In this document: piece by piece, positions 13,860 to 22,300 of the stretch
Layout: each line of letters opens with the position of its first letter
Position numbering within the stretch: position 1 is the stretch's first letter
Position numbers and translations under genes: made by a program
The notes under the pieces: model-generated
What the model saw: the letters and a program-made list of their open reading frames with translations, nothing else
Told to the model about the DNA's origin: nothing
Databases searched by the model: none
DNA from: a virus
Direction: 5' to 3' (one strand)
DNA: 31,754 nucleotides
IMG/VR virus record: IMGVR_UViG_3300020442_001809
Span: 1-31,754 of that record

Positions 13860-16800
13860 TTAGAACGAGCCACCATCGATGGTGATGTTCTCCAGTGAGC
13901 GAGTCGTGCCGGAGCAGGAGATCACTTGAGACTGACCAGCACAGTCATTCAGGTACAGGGAACCAACTTCCAAACCACCGTAGGCGCTAGGAGTCATAAC
14001 ACCGGAGTTCTCAGCAGCCTCGCTCGCGAGCACGAAGCGAGCAGCAGAGTCATCCCAGTAGATTGCTGCCTTCTTGGCAGATCCGCTGTAGTAGTTCATC
14101 ACGATACCAACGTCTTTGTTGGTGTCGCCACTCAGTGCACCGCCATCAACCTTCTGCAGTTCAAGCAGAACGTCTTCGATGGTGGTGTTAGTGGTGTTGA
14201 TCTGGGTAGTAGAACCTTCAACAACCAGGTCACCGCTGACGGTCATGTTGCCGGATGCAGTGATCGCACCCGTGACAGCAAGGGTTGAACCGTTGTAGGT
14301 CAGACCGCCGCTGTCGCCCAGAGCACCGGAGGCACCCGCGAGAACAACGCGACCAGAGGTCAGGTCAGACACCGTGGCAGATGCCATGACGGTTTCGCCG
14401 CCAGTGATGGTTGCACCACCGGAACCATTGATGGCACCAGCGACACCCATGGTCGATCCGTCCCAGGTGAGGTTGCCGTCATCACCCAGAGCACCAGATC
14501 CACCTGCGACCACGATGCGACCAGCAGTCAGGTCGGAGACCGTTGCGGAGGACATCACGGTTTCGCCACCGGAGATGTCTGCACCGCCGTCCACGTCAAG
14601 TGCACCCGTGACCGTCAGACCAGCACCCACGACTGCGGTGGTGGACTTCAGGTAGGTGTTGGTGGCAATGCCCGTGACGTTGATCTGAGCGAAGGTTGCA
14701 CCAGATCCACCGCCGAGCACGTAGGACTTCACGCGAGACATTGCAGTCTTGCGGTTGGTGCCGCCAGCACCGTCGTCAACGATCAGGAGGTCAGCGTCAA
14801 CCAGGTCAGCGCCGATGTCAGTGCCGCCGTCGATGTCCAGAGCGGTCAGTGGGACGGTACCGGCATTCAAACCAGAACCATCACTGACGGTACCAGTGAC
14901 ATCACCAGTCAGGTCACCCACGAAACCGCCGGTTGCGGTAGCGACGCCTGCGACAGTCAAGTCACCAGCAGTCTTCAGGGATTGGATGTGAACAATGTCA
15001 CCCAGGGACTTCCAGGAGACGAATTCCAGTTCGTCACCCACGGTTGCACCCGTAGCGAGGGTGATGGTTGAACCGTCGTTGCCTTGGGTGTAATCAGTAC
15101 CGGTGATCAGGCGAACACCGTTGTGATACACATCACAGAAACCTTCGGTGAAACCAGCGGAGACTGTGTAAGAGGTTTGACCCTGCGTAGCAGTGATGGT
15201 CTGGGAAGTGGTGAAGGTGGTAGCAGCAACACCAGAGACGGTGATGGTTGCTTGACCATCTTCAACCTTGTAATCCTCAAGACCAGTACCAGTGAACTTG
15301 AAGCTGGTGACGATACCGGTGTGAGCACCAGCACTCGAAACACCAACCATGGGGATCAGACCGCCAGCAGCGTTCCGAACATCGGTTGCAGTAACAACAC
15401 CGCTGGAAACAACGTTACGGAGAGAAGCGTCGCGAGCAGTCAGTTCCTGAGTAACCGTCAGGTTAGTGCTGACAGTTGCAGCACCCGTGACAGCAAGGGT
15501 TGAACCGTCGAAGGTCAGGTTGCCGCTGTCTTCGATAGCACCAGCAGTGCCAGCGAGAACAACACGACCAGCGGTCAGGTCAGAAACCGTGGCGGAGTTG
15601 GCGGTGAAACCACCAGTGACATCCATGCCACCGTTTGCATCAACAGCACCAGAGACGGTGATGCCACCAGTGACGCCGAGGGTAGAACCGTTGAAGGTCA
15701 GGTTACCGCTGTCTTCCAGTTCTCCGGCAGTACCAGCGAGAACAACACGACCGTCAGTCAGGTCAGAGATTGCAGCGGAGTTTGCTACGAGACCGCCAGC
15801 GATGTTTGCACCGCCGTCCACGTCAAGGGCACCCGTGACAGTTGCACCAGCACCAACCTTCAGGGTTGTGGCATCAGCGAACGTAACGGTTGAAATACCA
15901 GTGACGTTGATTGCGGCGAAGTTTGCACCGGCACCACCGCCCAGCATGTAGTCCTTGATCTCGGTGGCAGTGATCTTGCGGTTGGTACCGCCTGCACCGT
16001 CGTCAACCAGGAAGAGATCAGCGTCTGCCAGATCAGCACCGATTGCAGTTGCACCGTCAATGTTGACAGAAGCAGCATCAACAACAACGCTAGAAGACAG
16101 AGCAGTAGCACTCAGGATCTCAGTGTTGTTGACCTTGAGGACTTTGCCAGAAGCGAGGTTCAGGTTCTCAGAAGAACCGAAGTTGTCACCCAGTGCTTCA
16201 AAGTGGAAGGTCTTGTCACCTTCACCAGAGTCAACAGTGAAACCAGCACCGTTAGCAGCGGCATCGTTGGCAGCACCCTTAGCAACTTCGATTGCCAGGT
16301 CAGCAACAGAAACTGTGGTGGAGTCAACTTGAGTCGTGGTGCCCTTGACTTGCAGGTCACCCAGGATGAACACCGTGCCGCTGTTGTCGTTCAGAGCAGC
16401 AGGGTCAAGGGTGATCGAAGAAGGACCAGTGATCGTGTCGCTGGTAACGATGATCGCAGAACCAGCAGCACCAGTAGCGAACTGAGTGGCAGATGCAATA
16501 CCAGTAGCGTTGATGCCACCGGTAACACGGAGATCGTTGTCGCCGTAGGTCAGACCGGAGTCATCACCCAGTTCACCACCAGAACCTGCGATCAGTACAC
16601 GACCCTCAGTCAGGTCTTGGACAGCAGCAGAAGCAAGGGTTGCAGCACTGGTAGCAGTGATTTGAGCACCTTGGACAGTGCCTGAAGCGGTGACATCACC
16701 GGTCACTGCCAGATCAGAACCATCAAAGGTCAGAGCGGCGTCGTCTTCCAGTTCGCCACCTGCACCTGCCAGGACAACGCGACCACTAGTCAGGTCTTCA

Positions 16801-18152
16801 ACAGCAGCAGTAGTAGCAGCAATGCCACCGTTTGCGTCGATAAGACCAGAAGCAGTGACAGTGCCGGTGACACCAAGAGCAGAACCATCAAAGGTCAGGT
16901 TGGCACTATCTTCAACTTCACCACCAGTGCCAGCAATCAGAACCCGATTATCCGTCAGGTCAGAAATGATTGCAGAGTTTGCAGTCAGACCACCAGTTAC
17001 GGTCAGACCACCAGCAACGTTTGCACCACCATCAACGTCAAGAGCACCAGTAACGGTTGCACCAGCAGAGACATTGATGTCAGTGGTCTGCAACTGGTTG
17101 GTAGTGGTAATACCAGTTGCATTCAGGTTGACGAAGTTGGCACCTGCACCACCACCAAGGACATAGTCCTTGACGCGGGACATTGCCGTCTTGCGGTTGG
17201 TGCCACCAGCACCATCATCCACAAGCAGAAGGTCGGCATCAACCAGGTCAGCACCGATGTCGGTAGCACCATCAAGGTCGATAGCAGAGACATCAACCTT
17301 ATTGGCAGATGTGATCTGATTCAGTTTGCTGTCAGCAATCGAACCAGCCAACTGAGCGTTGGTGATCGTGCCAGACAGGTTAGAAGTCAGATAACCGGTT
17401 GAATCAACCAGGTTGAAAGCAGGGGTGTTATCAGAAGCACCCAGTGCCAGGGAGACGCCACCGAAAGAAACCGTGCTATTGGCGAGTTGGTTGTTAGCAA
17501 CAGTACCAGTCAGGTTGCTAGTAGCAACATCGCCGTCGAACGAAGAGGCAGTAACAACACCAGTGAAGTCACCAGTGGTGCTCTTGATAAATGCAATAGA
17601 ACCAATGCCGGTGACGTTGATGGCAGCAAACGTAGCGCCAGAACCACCACCCAGGACGTAAGACTTGACGCGAGACATCGCGGTCTTTCGATTCGTCCCT
17701 CCTCCGCCGTCATCAACAATCAGGAGGTCGCCGTCAGCCAGGTCAGCACCAATATCAGTACCACCGTCGATGTCCAGCACCGAGAGAGGGGTGGTGATAT
17801 CAACTTCAGTAGACCAGGACATATTGCCTGATCCGTCAACCTTCATGTAACCGCCAGCGGTGGCAGTTCCAGGAAGAATATATGCTTGGTTATCTGTTAG
17901 GTTCGCGGGGGAACCCAGTGAAACGTAGTGAGAACCGTTATTTGTCCCTTCCACCATGCGGACGGCACTACCGGTTGTAGCACCTTCACGAGTCCAGTAG
18001 CGGGCAGAACCAACTACCTTGTTATTATTTGTGGATGAATCAATACCAACAAAAAGGTCATAACTGTCCGTCACCCATCCGGGTTCGCCAGCCTGCAGAC
18101 CGGGAAGAGCAGCGAGATTACCGCGCTTGAACTGTAAAACAGGTGCAGCCAT
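13860..18152 (-). CDS. Giant repeat-rich tail-fibre-like protein
   Basis: 1430 residues. The N-terminus LQFKRGNLAALPGLQAGEPG (residues 6-25) followed by TDSYDLFVG resembles the fibre attachment domain at the start of the 544-aa protein. The body is built of repeats. Four copies of a module centred on DIGADL.DADLLLVDDG.GGTNRK lie near residues 121-180, 287-344, 694-749 and 1102-1157. Seven copies have the pattern DLT.GRVVLAG..GELED..LTFDGS.L.VTG. One ATQGQTSYTV module lies near residue 990. The C-terminal domain (about 1300-1430) ends TIDGGSF. No chaperone (Peptidase S74) signature is seen. It probably forms a trimeric beta fibre that contacts the host. GC is high (68% at 14281-14340 by hand count). 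A late promoter precedes it and a terminator follows. Confidence 0.88.
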   Translation of the reverse strand: MAAPVLQFKRGNLAALPGLQAGEPGWVTDSYDLFVGIDSSTNNNKVVGSARYWTREGATTGSAVRMVEGTNNGSHYVSLGSPANLTDNQAYILPGTATAGGYMKVDGSGNMSWSTEVDITTPLSVLDIDGGTDIGADLADGDLLIVDDGGGGTNRKTAMSRVKSYVLGGGSGATFAAINVTGIGSIAFIKSTTGDFTGVVTASSFDGDVATSNLTGTVANNQLANSTVSFGGVSLALGASDNTPAFNLVDSTGYLTSNLSGTITNAQLAGSIADSKLNQITSANKVDVSAIDLDGATDIGADLVDADLLLVDDGAGGTNRKTAMSRVKDYVLGGGAGANFVNLNATGITTTNQLQTTDINVSAGATVTGALDVDGGANVAGGLTVTGGLTANSAIISDLTDNRVLIAGTGGEVEDSANLTFDGSALGVTGTVTASGLIDANGGIAATTAAVEDLTSGRVVLAGAGGELEDDAALTFDGSDLAVTGDVTASGTVQGAQITATSAATLASAAVQDLTEGRVLIAGSGGELGDDSGLTYGDNDLRVTGGINATGIASATQFATGAAGSAIIVTSDTITGPSSITLDPAALNDNSGTVFILGDLQVKGTTTQVDSTTVSVADLAIEVAKGAANDAAANGAGFTVDSGEGDKTFHFEALGDNFGSSENLNLASGKVLKVNNTEILSATALSSSVVVDAASVNIDGATAIGADLADADLFLVDDGAGGTNRKITATEIKDYMLGGGAGANFAAINVTGISTVTFADATTLKVGAGATVTGALDVDGGANIAGGLVANSAAISDLTDGRVVLAGTAGELEDSGNLTFNGSTLGVTGGITVSGAVDANGGMDVTGGFTANSATVSDLTAGRVVLAGTAGAIEDSGNLTFDGSTLAVTGAATVSTNLTVTQELTARDASLRNVVSSGVVTATDVRNAAGGLIPMVGVSSAGAHTGIVTSFKFTGTGLEDYKVEDGQATITVSGVAATTFTTSQTITATQGQTSYTVSAGFTEGFCDVYHNGVRLITGTDYTQGNDGSTITLATGATVGDELEFVSWKSLGDIVHIQSLKTAGDLTVAGVATATGGFVGDLTGDVTGTVSDGSGLNAGTVPLTALDIDGGTDIGADLVDADLLIVDDGAGGTNRKTAMSRVKSYVLGGGSGATFAQINVTGIATNTYLKSTTAVVGAGLTVTGALDVDGGADISGGETVMSSATVSDLTAGRIVVAGGSGALGDDGNLTWDGSTMGVAGAINGSGGATITGGETVMASATVSDLTSGRVVLAGASGALGDSGGLTYNGSTLAVTGAITASGNMTVSGDLVVEGSTTQINTTNTTIEDVLLELQKVDGGALSGDTNKDVGIVMNYYSGSAKKAAIYWDDSAARFVLASEAAENSGVMTPSAYGGLEVGSLYLNDCAGQSQVISCSGTTRSLENITIDGGSF
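14270..17790 (-). repeat. Internal repeat array of the 1430-aa fibre gene
   Basis: The DNA carries two interleaved, diverged repeat families. Type A (about 170 bases, encodes DIGADL..VDDG.GGTNRK..MSRVK.YVLGGG) has four copies near 14680-14845, 15905-16070, 17120-17290 and 17615-17790. Type B (about 105 bases, encodes DLT.GRVVLAG....LTF.GS.LAVTG) has seven copies between about 14270 and 16975. Copies are alike enough at DNA level to recombine. Confidence 0.8.
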
Positions 18153-18210
18153 TTACTTTTATCTTGTGATTTGAATAATCAACGAGGAATCACGAATGCA
18201 TTCATCTTCT

Positions 18211-18218
18211 ATATTTAG
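18211..18218 (-). promoter_or_regulatory. T4-type late promoter for giant fibre gene
   Basis: Minus-strand CTAAATAT, 2 bases past the stop of the 129-aa gene and 58 bases before the start of the 1430-aa gene. Confidence 0.55.
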
Positions 18219-18220
18219 AT

Positions 18221-18607
18221 CTAGAAAGACCCACCATCGAGGTCGATCTTGTCGTCTAAAGCGTCATCAAGGTAATTGATAGCAGTGTCCGTAAGACCAG
18301 CAGGTCCTGGGGAACTATCGATTGCATTATCAATTACTGCATCAGGGTTCACAAACTTGAAAGAGTTTGATGGAGCATCATAAATTAGAACAAATTTATC
18401 GGTTGTTCCCGACAAGTTTGTGGTGTTTACATCAGTAAGGTTGATTAGACGACTCACTGCTGATCCTCCCCCTCCGGCTGATTGATCTCCTAACGATTGC
18501 AAAGCAACAGAAAACGTCCCTGCCTCTAGTGCAGCAAGACCTTCTTCAGTAAGAGAGACATCGAAGAGTCCCCCGCTTGATAAAGTTACGGAATACTCGT
18601 TCTCCAT
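18221..18607 (-). CDS. Small fibre-like protein sharing C-terminus with giant fibre
   Basis: 128 residues from the ATG at 18607. The N-terminal part (YSVTLSSGGLFDVSLTEEGL) is beta-rich. A Gly-rich linker (SAGGGGS) and then LINLTDVNTTNLSGTTDKFV and LIYDAPSNSFKFVNPD follow, the latter typical of cyanophage fibre proteins. The end DKIDLDGGSF matches the C-terminus of the next protein (ITIDGGSF). The start overlaps the stop of the 112-aa gene as TGATG. It is probably a fibre, adaptor or capping component; the family is not certain. Confidence 0.75.
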   Translation of the reverse strand: MENEYSVTLSSGGLFDVSLTEEGLAALEAGTFSVALQSLGDQSAGGGGSAVSRLINLTDVNTTNLSGTTDKFVLIYDAPSNSFKFVNPDAVIDNAIDSSPGPAGLTDTAINYLDDALDDKIDLDGGSF

Positions 18608-18945
18608 CAACTAACCGTCGCGTTTACTTGAGCTTGGCCACTGATTACTTTTGTAACTTTGCCAGTAATATCACTCGTAACCAATACATCATAATTGTAT
18701 CTTCCGGAAGTTATAATACCGCTGGCAGCATTGTCCAGCGAGATCGTAATTTTTCCTTCAGTTGGCGTTGCACCAAAAGTCACACCGAATCCAGCAGCGG
18801 CCTGGGCACCCTCATACTTACTCATCTTCGCACTAAGCGAATGATTTGTAAGGTCTAAAGGAGAACCATTAGATCCGGTAATGTTGTATGTTGCAGAAAA
18901 GTCAGACCCTTGCTCAACTTGAATATTGACGACGGGAACTGCCAT
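18607..18945 (-). CDS. Small beta-sandwich virion protein
   Basis: 112 residues, nearly all predicted beta strand: VVNIQVEQGSDFSATYNITG, PLDLTNHSLSAKMSKYEG, KITISLDNAASGIITSGRYN and KVTKVISGQAQVNATV. This strand order and the L.G..L.AK...  type pattern resemble the N-terminal domain of phage upper-baseplate (BppU-like) and fibre proteins, but the match is by pattern only. It is preceded by a TATAAATA late promoter and overlaps the next fibre-like gene, so it is likely part of the fibre or baseplate periphery. Confidence 0.75.
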   Translation of the reverse strand: MAVPVVNIQVEQGSDFSATYNITGSNGSPLDLTNHSLSAKMSKYEGAQAAAGFGVTFGATPTEGKITISLDNAASGIITSGRYNYDVLVTSDITGKVTKVISGQAQVNATVS

Positions 18946-18966
18946 TTTCCATATTCGTTGGTGATA

Positions 18967-19173
18967 TTATTTATAGTTCGCTTTCTCAAGAAGCAAGGAT
19001 TCTAAATGTGCTAACCGTGCTTCTAACTCTTCAATACGTTTATCTCTGGAAAGTCTTGCTTCTCTCTCCGCCATATACTTCTCGTATCCACTCCTATCAG
19101 TAGATACGATAGCGTTATTCTTCGGATCCCTCACTAGATTCGGGTGATCCTTCACCTTGATCTTCTTGTCCAT
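18967..19173 (-). CDS. Small coiled-coil protein, unrecognised
   Basis: 68 residues. The first half is polar (VKDHPNLVRDPKNNAIVSTD). The second half, from residue 30, is one long charged helix with heptad spacing (YEKYMAEREARLSRDKRIEE, then LEARLAHLESLLLEK), a probable coiled coil. A GGGAG ribosome site lies 7 bases before the ATG. It sits between the 45-aa gene and the small beta protein in the late operon. Family unknown to me, although small proteins of this kind recur in this place in cyanophages. Confidence 0.75.
   Translation of the reverse strand: MDKKIKVKDHPNLVRDPKNNAIVSTDRSGYEKYMAEREARLSRDKRIEELEARLAHLESLLLEKANYK
18968..18975 (-). promoter_or_regulatory. Consensus T4 late promoter (TATAAATA)
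   Basis: Minus-strand TATAAATA, the exact T4 late consensus, 22 bases before the 112-aa gene. It overlaps the TAA stop of the 68-aa gene. Confidence 0.75.
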
Positions 19174-19200
19174 AAAGTAACTCCCAGAGAAAACCCCAAC

Positions 19201-19338
19201 TCATTTTTTCTTTAGCTTTTTATTGATCCGTTTGATCATCTTAGCATACAAAATTTCTTCCGGAGTATAATGCTCCGGATTTTTCTTTGCATGCTTGATG
19301 ATTCTTTTTGCAACCTTACGGTCACTTTGGTTCTTCAT
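19201..19338 (-). CDS. Very small basic helical protein
   Basis: 45 residues, found by translating the gap after the giant baseplate gene. It begins MKNQSDRKVAKRIIKHAKKN and continues with PEHYTPEEILYAKMIKRINK to a Lys-rich end. About 17 residues are Lys or Arg. Two amphipathic helices flank a PEHYTPEE turn. It starts 3 bases past the preceding stop and ends 27 bases before the next start, a spacing that supports a real gene. Function unknown; nucleic-acid or membrane contact is possible from charge alone. Confidence 0.65.
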   Translation of the reverse strand: MKNQSDRKVAKRIIKHAKKNPEHYTPEEILYAKMIKRINKKLKKK

Positions 19339-19341
19339 TGG

Positions 19342-22300
19342 TTAGGCAACTGCGATGGTACGGAAGTCGAGAAGTTTAGGTGCTTCTGCTGAGTTCGTGC
19401 TGTTGAATACGATCTTCACTTGGAATGCCGTGAAAGCAGGAACGTTGTTTGCGGTGTATTCATACTCATTGAACTGACCCTCAAGACTCGGGGAGGTCTT
19501 CTTGTCAGTCTTACCGTCGTTGTTCTTCGCGTTGATCACATCACCGTCTGAATCCAGGTTGTCGAAACCAGGCATCAGTTCAAACACCTTGTCGAAGTCA
19601 GCAGCGTCTTCACGCTTCAGGCGATACAGGACACGGATGTCACTTGCAGCAGGGCGGTTTGTAGCGAAGAGAACTTTCAGAGAAGTGGAGGGGTTCTCAA
19701 GGAGAACTTCCTTCGTCTGATAGACCATGTTGTGGGGATCCTCGGTTCCATTCGAGCGACGGTCAGTCTTGTAGTTGGAAACAGGATTGTTGATCCGGTT
19801 GGATTCTGTGAGGATGGAAGACTTGAACACGTCAATCACAGGAGACACGTTTTCGTTCTCACTGGACATGTTCGCTTCAAAGGTGAAGGACTTAGCACCA
19901 GGCATGGTGAGCAGGGTGTTCTTCTGCTGCTCGTTATCGCGGGAAGCGATGATACGAGTGGTCTTGAACTCAGTCTTGCCGAGCAGAGAGATGTCCTCAA
20001 ATCCTTGATCCAGGAAGGATGCTTCTGTACCATCAACACTGGTACCGGATGTGGTACGTATCTTGGCAGTCACTTGTGTTCCAGTAGGAGCACTGTGAGA
20101 GATGTTGGGGTTGACGGTATCGAATGCGATGTTTGCAGAACCACGTCCACGATCACCACCACCGATCTTGTCCTTAGCAAAGAAGTTGCTACCACCATGC
20201 TTCACGTAGTAGTGGTCAAGACCAATCTTGTCATCGATGCTGTTGGTGACATCACCGAAACTATGCTGTTTGTTGATCTTCCGGAGGGAGACACCAGCAA
20301 GTTCGTACTTCTGAACTGGAGCATCAATCTCATGGTTCATGACGATGGAGTCATCCACGTTACGGGTGATTGTTCCTGTCAGTTGGTTGGTGCCAACAGA
20401 CGTGTAACTGATGATCTCATCACCGATGACAGCGTAACCAGGATTGCTAGGAGTGACCTGAGCACCTTCAAACATGTTGAATCCCATGCTGCTTGCCACA
20501 CTCACGACGGAGGTAACACTTGCTGCATAACCCACAGTCAGTCGAGTAGGAACACTGTCACCAGTGATACCTTCCAGAGTCACATATGATGTGCTGGAGT
20601 GATTGCCATGGTTGGGGTGGTTGACCTTGAAGTGGCGACCGTCGTACTGATCGGTGTTGACAGTCACAGTGTCAGGAACGATTGCACCCTGCACAGATGC
20701 AATACCTGCTTGTGCACCAGCAGTGGGGATGTATGAAATGGCATCGGTAGTGTTGAACTCGGTGCCAGACACGTTGGTCAGAACCAAACCACTGACAGCA
20801 GTGGTAACACCCACGGTCAGGAGGAAGTTGCTTCCAAGACCCTTGGTGCCGAGGTTTGCAGTCAGTGTGTCACCAACTTTGTAACCTTCACCAGTCTGGA
20901 ATCCCTTGACGGTTGCTTGAGTGATAGCACCACCGGAGACAGTGACGATACCGACACCAGCAAGACCGCGACCTGTCACAGTCAGGAGAGGAACGTCGTC
21001 GTAAGTTCCATTCTCGTAACCAGAACCTGCATTGGTGATGCTGATGGTGTTTGCAGCAGTACCCAGGTGTGCCAGTTTCTCAGCAACCACACCGCGAGCG
21101 GTGGTGTTGTTTGCCTGAGACATGATGGTTCCCTCAACGATATGGGGGTTGCCCTCCATACCAGAAGACAGACCAACGAACACACGCTTAGCAAATGTCT
21201 CGATCGGGTTCTCAGGAAGTTTGTTCCGTGCGCCGTAGAGATTCAGTTGTGGGTTGTAGAGACGGACACTACCGTTGTTGGCAGTGAACTTCGCCTTGTA
21301 GGAGACATACTTCAGGTCTTCCAACTGGGAAGCAGTCCAGGTGTTGTTGCTCTGTGCTTTGAACAAGGAACCCTGAGCAGGCTGCTTAGCAACCACCACA
21401 CGTTGGAACTGGTTGATGTTCAGGGTGTTGATGTCTGCTTCACCCACCTGAGAGATCCAGGCGTCATAGTCACCAGAGGCAGAACCCAGGTAGAACGCAT
21501 AGTCACCTGCAGGCAGATACACAGGAGCAGGGAACGTGAAGCGAGTAGGAACAGAACCATCATTAGAGATGTTCACCTGATCCGGGTTCAACTCAACCTC
21601 ACTGTGCTTCATCACCTTCACCGAGGGATAACCATTCTCCAGAGGAACAATACGAACCTTGATTGGAATGGTCTCAGACCTGCTCTGGAAGAACATGTCC
21701 ACACTGGTCATGAAGATGCCAGGATCCTCAGTAACAACAAAGGACTGTGCCAGGGGGTCGTCGTTGTTGTTCTCCTGAACGTTGGTGACGTTAGTAACGT
21801 TCGTAATTCGGTTTACGTTAGTAACGTTCGTGATGTTGTTGGTAGTATTGTTAGTAATATTGGTGATGTTATTGATCACCGGTTCTGGCAGTGCAGGTTC
21901 TGTACGGATCACAGTAGTTTCCGTAATCTCAAAACCTTCACTGAAGAACTCAGCACTGGTGTTACTGGCGTTCTTGCCTGGGATCAAGTTCTCAGGGCGA
22001 ACCTGCAGCATGGATGCAGTGTGGTCACCATCACGGAACATATCCGGTGGGATGTAGTAACAACCTTGTACACAACCAGTCTCGTCAGTGATCAGACGGA
22101 CATCAGCAACGACTGCCTGAGCACCACTGGACTCACCCACCAGCACCATGCCAGTCTCCAGAGTTCCGAAGAAGTTGGCATCAGACTTCTGGTTCAGTGA
22201 CTGAGTGTCAACGTTCAGTACAGAGGTGGTCTCAGAGTATGCAGAAGACAGACCCACATTAGTGTTGTAGGGGTTCTGTGAGTAAGTGATGGTCGGAGCG

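Noticed and set aside
15466-17166. Plus-strand Pro/Ala/Ser/Thr-rich open frames opposite the 1430-aa fibre
   Set aside because: They mirror the repeats and high GC of the fibre gene; no recognisable domain.
20917-22200. Long plus-strand open frame (427 codons) opposite the 2375-aa gene
   Set aside because: It is antisense to a gene with clear protein-level domains, has a low-complexity, unfamiliar translation, and has no promoter or ribosome site. It is a shadow of the repeat-rich coding strand.
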